From NCBI RefSeq assembly GCF_000482465.1, contig NZ_KI519423.1:1-45761 (forward strand): 45,761 nucleotides of DNA. Direction: 5' to 3'. Positions 15,403-23,047 of the stretch are shown in pieces. The notes below the pieces were generated by a model. It was given only the letters and a program-made list of their open reading frames with translations. It searched no databases and had not been told where the DNA came from. Positions within the stretch are counted from its first letter, which is position 1, and each line of letters opens with the position of its first letter. This DNA comes from Runella limosa DSM 17973 (lineage in GTDB: Bacteria; Bacteroidota; Bacteroidia; Cytophagales; Spirosomataceae). A program made the position numbers and the translations under genes.

Positions 15403-18400
15403 TTAGAAAGTTAAATTCAGGCTAAAAATAAACGAACGGGCTTTGGGATAGCTCAAATAGTCAATACCAAACGACGAAATACCATTTACCGTCCGATCTG
15501 TATTTACTTCTGGGTCGTAGCCATTGTATTTCGTAATGAGCCACAAGTTCTGACCAGTGACAGAGAATCTAGCCGCAGAAATCCAGTTGTTGATTCCGAT
15601 TTTCTTGGTGTCGAGGTTATAGCCCAACGTCAGGTTGTTAAGACGGAAAAACGAGCCATCTTTCAAGAATCGCGTCGAAACTGGCGCAGCGTTGTTGATA
15701 GATTCGTTGGGTTCTCCTGCTGATTCTGTGATGCCGTTCAAGTTTTTAACCAAACGTGCTTTGTAGAAATACGCGTTGGCGGTGTTATCGTAGATTTTAT
15801 TTCCTGACACCCCGTTAAAGTTCGCCCCTAAATCAAAGCCTTTGTAAGCGATACTGGCATTGATGTTGAACTGACGCGTAGGCAATGCGCTTCCTGCTGA
15901 GATACGGTCTTTATCGGTACCGCCTGTGCCGTCGCCGTCGATGTCAGCGTATTTGCTCACGCCTTTATCATCAATTCCAACGTACTGGCGCAAGTAGAAT
16001 GTACCGATAGGCTGTCCATTTACATAACCGTTCACGGTAGCAGATGTCAAACCTGGCCCTGTTGCCGAGCCCGAAGTAATCACGGTGTAAGGCGAGTTGT
16101 TTACTACGTTTTTGATAAAGGTGATGTTACCACCAATGTCGAAACGCAAACCGCTTTGAGCAATGTGGCGATAGTTCACATCCAATTCCACCCCTTGGTT
16201 GGTGATGGTCATATCAGGAACGTTTGTCCAGTAAGTCGAAGCAGGCTGAATAGGGTCAGCAGGGATTACTTCCAACAAAATTTTGCTTGACACTTTACGG
16301 AAATAGTCAACTGAACCAGTCAATGCACCTTTAAACAAACCAAAATCAAGCCCTAAGTCCATTTGAGAAGATAATTCCCACTGAATGTCTGGATTGGCTA
16401 GGCGAACGAAAGTTGTTCCTGCTGGATAGCTCGTTGAAGCATCCAACGGATAACTTGTTGTAGCTGAAGCACTTGAAGTAAAGAGCGCTTGGGTAATTTT
16501 CGACGGAATCTCTTGGTTACCTGTTTGTCCCCAACCTGCACGAAGTTTCAAATCGGTGAAAGGACCTGACTGCATAAACGACTCTTCCGACAAGCGCCAT
16601 CCTGCTGAGAACGACGGGAATATCCCGTATTTGTTATTGGCTCCAAATTTACTTGAACCATCGGCACGCACGGTCGCAGTAAACAAGTAGCGATCTTTGA
16701 AGGTATAATTTAAACGAGAGAAAAACGATTGCAACTCATTGATGACCGCAAAACCACCTGGGCGGTTGGTGGCCAACGTCAATTCTTGACCTAAGCTTGG
16801 GTTATTGGCTGGTTCAATCGGAGAAACTGCAAATTTGTTAATGCTCCAGTTACGACCTGCCAACGTAAATTTCTGGTAAGAGTGCCCCGCCAAGGCATTG
16901 ATGCTGTGGTCGCCGAAGCTTTCATTAAATGTAAAATAGTTCTCGACCAATACGTTGCGGTTGTCCAAGTAAGTTGCTTCCAAACGGCCATCTTGCTGCG
17001 GCACTGTGCTTGGGAACACCTGTACGTCACGCGTAGAGCTTGAGTTGTCCACCCCAAGGTTCAGTTTGTAAGTCAAGTTTTTCAAGATTTTGAACGAAGG
17101 CGAAATACTTCCTACAATACGGTTGATGGTCGTAATGTCTTTGTTCAAATCAAGCGCCAACACGGGGTTAGTGAATGCTTGATAACGCGCCAATTGACCG
17201 TTGGCATCCCGTACAGGGTAGGTCGGATTGGCCGAAAGCGCCGAGCCAAGTACCCCTTCCACTGGAGGACGGTTGTTGATGGTCTGGCTTGCGGTCAAGT
17301 TCATGTCCACCACCAAGCGTCCGTCCATCATTTTCTGTGAAGCATTAAAACGGCCTGTATAACGCTTGAGTGAGCTGTTTTTCATCACCCCTTCTTGGTT
17401 TTGAGCACCCACAGAACCATAGTAAGTGAGTTTGTCGGTACCGCCACCAAACGACAAGTTGTGGTCTTGGGTAATGGCCTGACGCGTAATTTCTTTTTGC
17501 CAATCAGTGTTTGCCTTGAGGTCATCGAGCGTACCTCCCACAGCCACTACTTGCTTGCGAAATTCATCGGCAGTAAACAAAGGCAAAGCCCTTGCGACGT
17601 TAGAAACACCAATATTTGACGAAACCGAAATGTTGGCCGTTCCTGCTTTCCCTTTTTTGGTAGTAATCAACACCACCCCGTTGGCACCACGCGCACCATA
17701 AATGGCCGTTGCTGACGCATCTTTCAATACGTCAATGGCTTCGATGTCTTGCGGGTTAAGGAAGTTCATGGGATTGGTTGCTCCACCCGTGCTTGAGTTG
17801 TCGAGCGGGATACCATCCAATACAAACAAAGGCGTACTTCCCGTACGAACCCCACCAGGCCCACGAATGGTAATCGACTGACGACCACCTGGTTCGCCAC
17901 TTGCCGAAGTAACGTTTACCCCTGCTACTCGACCTTGAAGAAGTTGCTCAGGAGAGTTGACAATACCACGGTTAAAATCAGTGCTTTTGAGGGTTTTAAG
18001 CGCCCCCGTTGCATCTTTTTTGGTGGTAGTTCCGTACCCAATTACTACCACTTGCGAAAGCTCCGACGCCGACGATTTGAGGACTACCTCTACGTTGGTG
18101 CGGCTTCCTACGGCAATTTCTTGTTTTTCATAGCCAATAAATCCAATGACGAGCACTGCTTTCTCGTCCGAGACTACAATGCTAAAATTTCCGTTTGCGT
18201 CGGTATTGGTTCCTTTTTGAGTACCTTTTACCACCACGTTACATCCCACAAGCGGCTCTTTGGTGTCCGCATCCGTCACACGGCCTTTGACAGTAATGTC
18301 TGCCACGGAGCGCGGTGCTGCTACGGGCGTGTTGGCCTGCACATGGGTAGAAAAAAGCCCCATACACCCTAACATAAGGATGCTGAATAGAAGCTTAAAA

Positions 18401-18426
18401 GGAGGAGAATCGAAAAAGTGTTGCAT
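15403..18426 (-). CDS. SusC/RagA-family TonB-linked outer-membrane transporter
   Basis: Using the ATG at 18426 the protein has 1007 residues and begins with a credible signal peptide (MQHFFDSPPFKLLFSILMLG, cleaved after HVQA). A frame open further to 18513 adds an unlikely N-terminus and runs through a palindrome. Order of parts: carboxypeptidase-D-like beta domain (ITVKGRVTDADTKEPLVGCN), TonB-box region, plug with the SusC signature (EAIDVLKDASATAIYGARG, then NGVVLITTKKGK), and a 22-strand barrel ending in Phe. It imports a large ligand together with the SusD lipoprotein, powered by TonB. Four bases separate the two genes. The substrate cannot be read from sequence. Two palindromes upstream may control it. 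Confidence 0.95.
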   Translation of the reverse strand: MQHFFDSPPFKLLFSILMLGCMGLFSTHVQANTPVAAPRSVADITVKGRVTDADTKEPLVGCNVVVKGTQKGTNTDANGNFSIVVSDEKAVLVIGFIGYEKQEIAVGSRTNVEVVLKSSASELSQVVVIGYGTTTKKDATGALKTLKSTDFNRGIVNSPEQLLQGRVAGVNVTSASGEPGGRQSITIRGPGGVRTGSTPLFVLDGIPLDNSSTGGATNPMNFLNPQDIEAIDVLKDASATAIYGARGANGVVLITTKKGKAGTANISVSSNIGVSNVARALPLFTADEFRKQVVAVGGTLDDLKANTDWQKEITRQAITQDHNLSFGGGTDKLTYYGSVGAQNQEGVMKNSSLKRYTGRFNASQKMMDGRLVVDMNLTASQTINNRPPVEGVLGSALSANPTYPVRDANGQLARYQAFTNPVLALDLNKDITTINRIVGSISPSFKILKNLTYKLNLGVDNSSSTRDVQVFPSTVPQQDGRLEATYLDNRNVLVENYFTFNESFGDHSINALAGHSYQKFTLAGRNWSINKFAVSPIEPANNPSLGQELTLATNRPGGFAVINELQSFFSRLNYTFKDRYLFTATVRADGSSKFGANNKYGIFPSFSAGWRLSEESFMQSGPFTDLKLRAGWGQTGNQEIPSKITQALFTSSASATTSYPLDASTSYPAGTTFVRLANPDIQWELSSQMDLGLDFGLFKGALTGSVDYFRKVSSKILLEVIPADPIQPASTYWTNVPDMTITNQGVELDVNYRHIAQSGLRFDIGGNITFIKNVVNNSPYTVITSGSATGPGLTSATVNGYVNGQPIGTFYLRQYVGIDDKGVSKYADIDGDGTGGTDKDRISAGSALPTRQFNINASIAYKGFDLGANFNGVSGNKIYDNTANAYFYKARLVKNLNGITESAGEPNESINNAAPVSTRFLKDGSFFRLNNLTLGYNLDTKKIGINNWISAARFSVTGQNLWLITKYNGYDPEVNTDRTVNGISSFGIDYLSYPKARSFIFSLNLTF

Positions 18427-18495
18427 AAAAAAAAGGGTTGTTTGAAGTGTTGAATAAGATAATAATAAAAACTTCGCCCATTTGAGGCCGCAAAA

Positions 18496-18513
18496 GTGGG
18501 TAATATTGCCCAC
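18496..18513 (-). promoter_or_regulatory. 18-bp palindrome upstream of susC, possible operator
   Basis: GTGGGTAAT followed by ATTGCCCAC is an 18-bp dyad with one mismatched pair and no loop, typical of a dimeric repressor or activator site rather than an RNA hairpin. It lies 70 bp before the susC start, where a promoter is expected. No regulator gene is adjacent. Confidence 0.35.
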
Positions 18514-18583
18514 TGAGACTACCCTTGAGATGTTATGAAATCTTTAAATTATGGTTTTGGATGACAACTGGCTCAATGTCAAC

Positions 18584-18603
18584 CCATGCCAACACTGGCA
18601 TGG
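18584..18603 (-). promoter_or_regulatory. Short perfect hairpin far upstream of susC
   Basis: CCATGCCA, loop ACAC, TGGCATGG form a perfect 8-bp stem. It is about 160 bp upstream of susC, with no T run on either side, so it is not a standard terminator. It may be an operator or the remains of a mobile repeat. Confidence 0.25.
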
Positions 18604-18749
18604 CGAAGTGCGTTCAAAGTAGGTAATCACAGGGTCGTTTTTGGTTAAATCAGGCACAATGATATAATAATATTTTTTATACGAAAAGCAACATCCTCCT
18701 ATCTCAAGATGCAAACGTTTGCAATTTTTATTCTTTGGCAAATTGACAT

Positions 18750-18773
18750 ACACAAAACCCCAGTACTACTGCC
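18750..18773. repeat. Left copy of a 24-bp direct repeat flanking a nucleotidyltransferase cassette
   Basis: The 24 bases (starting ACACAAAACCCCAG, ending TACTACTGCC) are identical to 19733-19756 in the same orientation. This copy lacks the pairing arm that turns the right copy into a terminator. The two copies bracket 959 bases containing a two-gene cassette. Confidence 0.85.
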
Positions 18774-19004
18774 AAAGATTTTGATAGGGAAGAGCCATGT
18801 CATTTTTTTCTTTTAATACTATAGAATTAATAAACTTTATAGTAAAAGCGTTATTAGTAAAATATTAAAAGAAGTAATAACTGCGAACAAGTAGGATTAC
18901 TGCCGCTCTGCTCATTAAAGAAATTGTAAGCCCAATTCAGACAAAAGCTTTATGACCCAATAATAATCTGAGATTTAACTTGAAGAATGTTTGAAATTAG
19001 CAAT

Positions 19005-19460
19005 TTACTTATTTCTATTTTTTTCTAAGGCTTTTACATCTAATTGGTCCTGCTCGCGGCCACTTGTTTTTTTATTTTGAATTAAGTGGGCTAAACCTAT
19101 GTAATTTGCAGTAAAATCACCAATTGTAATCACTTGCTTTTGGCTATATGCTTCTCTAAAACTAATACCATCGATGCTTGTCAAAATATCAATCCGTAAA
19201 GGAGGATAACCAATTTGGTTGATCAAATTCTCTCTCAGAAAATCTTCTTTTTCAAATCCAAGTGAAGAAAATCCAAAAGTATTTATCACCAAAAGCATTT
19301 TTTTAGCATTGGTTTCTGAAATATCAATCCAAATATCTAGGTCACCAGTATAGCGTGGTCTGCCATGGAAAGCCATAGCGTAGCCTCCAACTATCATGTA
19401 GTCAACCTCAAATTGGTTGAGCAACTTTATAAAATCCTCGAAGTCGGGGTCAAGTGTCAT
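19005..19460 (-). CDS. AbiEii/MNT-like nucleotidyltransferase, putative toxin-antitoxin component
   Basis: The 151-residue protein is a minimal nucleotidyltransferase of the DUF6036/AbiEii-like type: a helix MTLDPDFEDFIKLLNQFEVD, then YMIVGGYAMAFHGRPRYTGDLDIWID with the GG (25-26) and the metal-binding Asp40 and Asp42. A third acidic residue is likely in RIDILTS. Such proteins add nucleotides to tRNA or to partner proteins in toxin-antitoxin and abortive-infection modules. The start overlaps the stop of the small gene before it (19457-19460), and the two are bracketed by 24-bp direct repeats, so they form a transferable pair. Whether it is the toxin or a neutralising enzyme is not clear from sequence. 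Confidence 0.8.
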   Translation of the reverse strand: MTLDPDFEDFIKLLNQFEVDYMIVGGYAMAFHGRPRYTGDLDIWIDISETNAKKMLLVINTFGFSSLGFEKEDFLRENLINQIGYPPLRIDILTSIDGISFREAYSQKQVITIGDFTANYIGLAHLIQNKKTSGREQDQLDVKALEKNRNK

Positions 19461-19633
19461 CTCATCGTTCGTTTTGAACTCGCTGTTCTGTCCATTCTTT
19501 GCCCTTCAATCATGTTTTGACGTATCAATATTGTAACCGCCTGCAATCTCTCCTGAGGTGTTTTTGAGAGCCAATAAGCTAAATCAGCTTCTTCTTGGTG
19601 GGGGTCTTTCAGGTGGATTTGTTTTGCCACCAT
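19457..19633 (-). CDS. Small partner protein of the nucleotidyltransferase
   Basis: The 58-residue protein (MVAKQIHLKDPHQEEADLAY and onward) is acidic then basic, with a helical centre (YWLSKTPQERLQAVTILIRQN) seen in many small proteins encoded directly before nucleotidyltransferase genes of this type. The start at 19633 is chosen over an ATG six codons earlier because an AAAGGAG sequence stands seven bases before it, an unusually good Shine-Dalgarno for this phylum. The stop overlaps the nucleotidyltransferase start by ATGA, so translation is coupled. The likely role is an antitoxin-like or accessory partner; this rests on the gene pairing, not on a recognised domain. Confidence 0.65.
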   Translation of the reverse strand: MVAKQIHLKDPHQEEADLAYWLSKTPQERLQAVTILIRQNMIEGQRMDRTASSKRTMR

Positions 19634-19732
19634 TGCTATTCTCCTTTGCATATTTCTATGTTAACTCTAAACAAAGATAGTAAAAAAGCCAAAAGATCGA
19701 AATAGAAAATACGAAGCATAAGCCTTTTATAA

Positions 19733-19756
19733 ACACAAAACCCCAGTACTACTGCC
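19733..19756. repeat. Right copy of the 24-bp direct repeat, part of a terminator
   Basis: Identical to 18750-18773. Here the 16 bases from 19741 form one arm of the hairpin that ends the persulfide dioxygenase transcript. A cassette inserted at this site would leave that terminator intact and place a half copy on its far side, which is what is seen. Confidence 0.85.
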
Positions 19757-19778
19757 TATGCGGCTAGTAATACTGGGG
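19741..19778 (-). terminator. Terminator of the persulfide dioxygenase-rhodanese gene
   Basis: On the minus strand CCCCAGTATTACTAGCC pairs with GGCAGTAGTACTGGGG across a short loop (one U-G pair and one bulged base), followed by TTTTGTGTTT. It lies 59 bases after the gene's stop. Its 3' arm is included in the 24-bp direct repeat. Confidence 0.85.
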
Positions 19779-19836
19779 AGTAACTAATTGTTCCCTAAAA
19801 CCTTACTTTCTAGCTATTTTTTATCCCTTTATATTT

Positions 19837-21255
19837 CTACGACTTCTTCAAAGTACTTGGGCACACGTAGTCGGTCAACGTAAAACGACCCGATTTTGAA
19901 ATCGCTGCGAAACCGCCAGCAATGTCAATAAGGTTGTCATACCCACGCGACTTCAGGATCGACGAGGCAATCATCGAACGATACCCACCCGCGCAGTGAA
20001 TATACATGGTTTGATCTTTGGGAAATTCGGCCATCAATTCACTAATGTAGTCCAACGGTAAGCTTTTAGCGCCATCAATGTGCTCTGCCGAAAACTCGCT
20101 TGGGCGACGAACGTCAATGACCAACACTTTTTCCTCCGCCATTTTATCCGCAAGTTCATCGGGCGTAATCGACGTTATCGTGTCCACTTCTTGTCCAGAA
20201 GCCACCCACGTTTCGATGCCTCCTTCAAGATAACCAATCACGTTGTCGTAGCCAACGCGTGCCAAACGCAAAATCGCTTCTTCTTCTTGGCCAACTTCGG
20301 TCACTAGCAAAATTTCTTGCTTCACATCGGGCACTAATGCACCCACCCACGGGGCAAAATCACCTTTAAGGCCAATATTAATAGAATTTGGAATAAACCC
20401 TTTGTTGAACACTTGGGCACCGCGCGTATCGAGAATCACCGCGCCCGTTTCGTTGGCGGCAGCTTCAAATGCCGCTGCACTCAATGCCTGCGCACCACGC
20501 TCCATCACTACGTCGATACTTTCGTAGCCCTCCTTATTCATCTTCACGTTCTGAGGGAAGTATTGAGGCGGTTTTGCCAAACCGTTTGTTACTTCCGCAA
20601 TAAACTCCTCTTTCGTCATATTTGCCCGAAGTGCGTAATTAAACTTCTTCTGGTTTCCTAGCAAGTCGGTTGTTTCCTTACTCATGTTTTTACCACAAGC
20701 CGAGCCTGCACCGTGCGCTGGATAAACGACCACATCGTCGGGCAAGGTCATTACTTTGTTACGAAGCGAATCGTACAAATGACCTGCTAAATCGTTGATG
20801 GTCAAATCTGATTTTTGTGCCAAGTCGGGGCGGCCTACGTCACCAATAAACAACGTATCTCCACTGAACAACGCTTTTTCTTGGCCGTTTTCATCAATCA
20901 ACAAATAACACGTTGACTCCATGGTGTGGCCAGGTGTATGCAACACTTTAAACTTCACTTTTCCCAGTGGAAACTCTTCGCCATCGGTAGCAATGTGCGC
21001 ATCAAAACCTGTTTTGGCATTGGGGCCATAGATGATTGGCGCTCCCGTTTTTTGAGATAAATCCAAGTGACCCGACACAAAATCGGCGTGGAAGTGAGTC
21101 TCGAAAACATATTTAATGGTTGCGCCATCCTTGGCTGCACGTTCGATATACGGCGTCACTTCGCGAAGTGGGTCAATCACGGCTACTTCGCCTTCACTTT
21201 CAATGTAATAAGCTCCTTGGGCTAAACAACCCGTATAAATTTGTTCGATTTTCAT
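19837..21255 (-). CDS. Persulfide dioxygenase fused to two rhodanese domains (CstB-like)
   Basis: The 472-residue cytoplasmic protein has an N-terminal metallo-beta-lactamase domain of the ETHE1/persulfide dioxygenase type: THFHADF (His54, His56, Asp58), HTPGH (His110) and SGDTLF (Asp133). Phe59 replaces the second histidine of the usual HxHxDH; only one iron is needed in this family. Two rhodanese domains follow. The first (about 265-355) has no cysteine in the active loop (TEVGQEE) and is probably structural. The second (about 365-465) has the active loop HCAGGYRS. The enzyme should oxidise glutathione- or coenzyme-bound persulfide to sulfite and move sulfane sulfur to or from thiosulfate. 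A CRP-like site is 60 bp upstream. A sulfite-type exporter is the next gene upstream. Confidence 0.9.
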   Translation of the reverse strand: MKIEQIYTGCLAQGAYYIESEGEVAVIDPLREVTPYIERAAKDGATIKYVFETHFHADFVSGHLDLSQKTGAPIIYGPNAKTGFDAHIATDGEEFPLGKVKFKVLHTPGHTMESTCYLLIDENGQEKALFSGDTLFIGDVGRPDLAQKSDLTINDLAGHLYDSLRNKVMTLPDDVVVYPAHGAGSACGKNMSKETTDLLGNQKKFNYALRANMTKEEFIAEVTNGLAKPPQYFPQNVKMNKEGYESIDVVMERGAQALSAAAFEAAANETGAVILDTRGAQVFNKGFIPNSINIGLKGDFAPWVGALVPDVKQEILLVTEVGQEEEAILRLARVGYDNVIGYLEGGIETWVASGQEVDTITSITPDELADKMAEEKVLVIDVRRPSEFSAEHIDGAKSLPLDYISELMAEFPKDQTMYIHCAGGYRSMIASSILKSRGYDNLIDIAGGFAAISKSGRFTLTDYVCPSTLKKS

Positions 21256-21314
21256 GCGCTTTTGAGAATGTTATTGTTTGTGATGTAAAATTCCAACTTT
21301 TATTCGTCTTGTAC

Positions 21315-21330
21315 CGTGACATTGGTCACA
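21315..21330 (-). promoter_or_regulatory. CRP-like palindromic operator upstream of the persulfide dioxygenase gene
   Basis: On the minus strand this is TGTGACCAATGTCACG, matching TGTGA-N6-TCACA in nine of ten defined bases. It ends 60 bp before the start codon, the same spacing as the site before the cytochrome unit, and shares the core AATGTCAC with it. It also shows that this gene has its own promoter after the TSUP gene. Confidence 0.65.
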
Positions 21331-21341
21331 CAAGTCTTTTT

Positions 21342-22148
21342 TTAACTGAACATGAGTTCTTTAGCAATGATATACATACCCATTACCAATACAAACCATC
21401 CAAAGGACTTTTTAAGTTTCTCCCCAGGAATGTATTTTGACATGTAAGTCCCGACAAAGATACCTACCACCGACAAGGCGGTAAATTCGAGCAAAAAGGG
21501 CCAATCGACTTGCATATTGGACATATCGCCCACAAAGCCAATTAACGATTTTGCCGCAATAATCAGTAGAGACGTTCCAACGGCCATTTTCATCGGTAAG
21601 CGTGCCAATAACACCAAAGCAGGGATAATTAAGAAACCACCACCCGCTCCAACAATTCCCGTCAAAATTCCAACCACACCGCCTTCGAGGGAAATCAAGG
21701 GGTAATTAAATTTCAGTTCTTCCGAATCATTTCCTTTGGCCTCTTTTTTATCTTTAATCATTGAATAAGAAGCCCCCAACATGACAAGGGCAAAAAAGAC
21801 CATGATAGCAATGTTTTTGGTCACTTCAAAGCCACCTACCGTAAACAATGAGCTTGGAATTGAAGGCACCAAATACTTCCGCGTAAGATAGACCGCAATG
21901 AACGACGGAATCGCAAAAACAATCGCCGCTTGGTAATTAACCAACTCCTTACGCATATAAGTAAACGAACCAACCAACGACGTGGAACCCACAATAAACA
22001 GCGAATAGGCCGTTGAGGTAACTGGGTTAAGATGAAGAAGATACACTAAAACAGGCAGAGTCAGAATACTACCGCCACCGCCAATAAGCCCAAGGCTAAC
22101 GCCAATCAAAATAGAGGCTCCAAAACCGAAAATTTCTAACGTGCTCAT
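21342..22148 (-). CDS. TSUP-family (TauE/SafE) membrane transporter, putative sulfite/sulfur-anion exporter
   Basis: The 268-residue protein has about eight hydrophobic helices and two related halves, each with a glycine-rich TSUP signature: GVSLGLIGGGGSILTLPVLV near the start and VGILTGIVGAGGGFLIIPAL in the middle. TSUP proteins move sulfite, sulfoacetate, thiosulfate or related anions across the inner membrane. The next gene downstream on the same strand makes sulfite from persulfide, so removing sulfite is the most natural role. It has a CRP-like palindrome 58 bp upstream and the Crp/Fnr gene directly beyond that. Between the two halves is a hydrophilic stretch (KDKKEAKGNDSEE) that should lie in the cytoplasm. 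Confidence 0.88.
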   Translation of the reverse strand: MSTLEIFGFGASILIGVSLGLIGGGGSILTLPVLVYLLHLNPVTSTAYSLFIVGSTSLVGSFTYMRKELVNYQAAIVFAIPSFIAVYLTRKYLVPSIPSSLFTVGGFEVTKNIAIMVFFALVMLGASYSMIKDKKEAKGNDSEELKFNYPLISLEGGVVGILTGIVGAGGGFLIIPALVLLARLPMKMAVGTSLLIIAAKSLIGFVGDMSNMQVDWPFLLEFTALSVVGIFVGTYMSKYIPGEKLKKSFGWFVLVMGMYIIAKELMFS

Positions 22149-22205
22149 ACGCTTGCAGAAGAATTGAATGATGCTGCAAAAGTAGAGCGACGCTTACGGG
22201 CAATA

Positions 22206-22221
22206 AGTGATAATTATCACA
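22206..22221 (-). promoter_or_regulatory. CRP-like palindromic operator upstream of the TSUP gene
   Basis: TGTGATAATTATCACT on the minus strand contains a perfect 14-bp palindrome (GTGATAATTATCAC) and fits TGTGA-N6-TCACA. It ends 58 bp before the TSUP start and 14 bases after the crp-like gene's stop codon. It is the third site of the set. Confidence 0.65.
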
Positions 22222-22234
22222 AAGCCTCTTTTTT

Positions 22235-22870
22235 TTACATTAATTCAATTTTGTTCCGTGAAAGCTTTACGCGACCGAGTTTTTCAAGTTGTTTGAGCAA
22301 ACGTGAAATTACTTCGCGCGACGTAGCCAATTCGCCCGCAATTTCTTCGTGCGTTACCGTAAATACGCTACATCCGCATTGTTTTGATTTGCGTTGCAAC
22401 AAGCTCAAAAGGCGTTCATCAAGTTTTCGGAAGGCAATTTGGTCGATGGCTCCCAACAAATCATCGAATCGTTTTTGGTACGTGGCAAACACAAATTGTT
22501 TCCATGAGGAATATTTCGACACCCATTCTTCGACTTTCTCGACGGGAACCGAAATTAGTTTTGTTTTTTCTTCCGCTACGGCGGTGATTTCACTTTTACG
22601 ACGATTCAAACAACAAGTCAATGACATAGCACACGAATCCATTCCTCCTAAATAGTACAGCAATGCCTCTCGGCCATCGGTATCGGAGCGCAAGATTTTG
22701 ATAGAGCCGCTCAAAATAATGGGTACACTACGAATATAAGCCCCTGGGCGCATCAGTACGTGCCCTTCTTCGATTTCCATGTAGGTTCCTATTTGCGCTA
22801 ATTCTTTAAGCAAGTTTAGCTCAAACAAACCGTTAAAACGTGAGTGAAGAAATTCTATGTCTATTTCCAT
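22235..22870 (-). CDS. Cysteine-rich Crp/Fnr-family transcription regulator
   Basis: From the ATG at 22870 the protein has 211 residues; a start 15 codons earlier is possible but adds residues outside the usual family length. It has an N-terminal cyclic-nucleotide-binding-type beta barrel (EGHVLMRPGAYIRSVPIILS...), a long dimer helix, and a C-terminal winged helix-turn-helix (HEEIAGELATSREVISRLLKQ). Cysteines at 80, 86, 87 and at 165, 167 are unusual and might sense persulfide, redox state or a metal cluster; this is inference. It lies beside three CRP-like palindromes upstream of sulfur genes, so it is the best candidate for their regulator. No palindrome is seen before its own start. Confidence 0.88.
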   Translation of the reverse strand: MEIDIEFLHSRFNGLFELNLLKELAQIGTYMEIEEGHVLMRPGAYIRSVPIILSGSIKILRSDTDGREALLYYLGGMDSCAMSLTCCLNRRKSEITAVAEEKTKLISVPVEKVEEWVSKYSSWKQFVFATYQKRFDDLLGAIDQIAFRKLDERLLSLLQRKSKQCGCSVFTVTHEEIAGELATSREVISRLLKQLEKLGRVKLSRNKIELM

Positions 22871-22990
22871 GAAGTTTGCGATTGGGGTATTTTTTATCAA
22901 TAACGCCGTTCGCAAAATAATTAACTTTTTTTGATTTGAGTTCCCAAAACAGCCCTGTAGCGTCTGATTTTCTTTTCTGACTGCTCATAC

Positions 22991-23037
22991 GGTCTGACTA
23001 TCGTCTGACCGAGACGAGGTCAGACGATAGTCAGACC
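22991..23037 (-). terminator. Perfect 20-bp hairpin with internal repeats after the gene at 23048
   Basis: Both arms (22991-23010 and 23018-23037) pair perfectly over 20 bp with a 7-base loop GAGACGA. Each arm holds two GTCTGAC units spaced by TATC, and further GTCTGA/TCTGAC units occur just outside. No T run follows, so it is either a non-standard terminator for the minus-strand gene or a repeated extragenic palindrome. Confidence 0.6.
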
Positions 23038-23047
23038 GCCTCACCCA

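Larger units (their letters stand above)
18427..19004. other. Intergenic region with two palindromes and one direct-repeat copy, no convincing gene
   Basis: This 578-base stretch separates susC from the nucleotidyltransferase gene. It holds palindromes at 18496-18513 and 18584-18603 and the left copy of a 24-bp direct repeat (18750-18773). A 69-codon frame (18544-18753, minus) starts with GTG inside the repeat, crosses the hairpin and resembles nothing. The part from 18774 to 19004 is AT-rich and shows no gene or RNA structure that I can support. Confidence 0.6.

Noticed and set aside
15403-18513. A longer SusC with the start at 18513
   Set aside because: The extra 29 residues precede a good signal peptide and are encoded partly by a palindrome in the promoter region; the ATG at 18426 fits better.
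18544-18753. A 69-codon minus-strand frame between susC and the nucleotidyltransferase cassette
   Set aside because: It starts with GTG inside the direct repeat, crosses a perfect hairpin and has no recognisable protein features.
19733-19778. The repeat-containing hairpin as an integron attC site
   Set aside because: No RYYYAAC/GTTRRRY boxes are present at the ends, no integrase is seen and only one cassette exists, so a terminator with an insertion site fits better.
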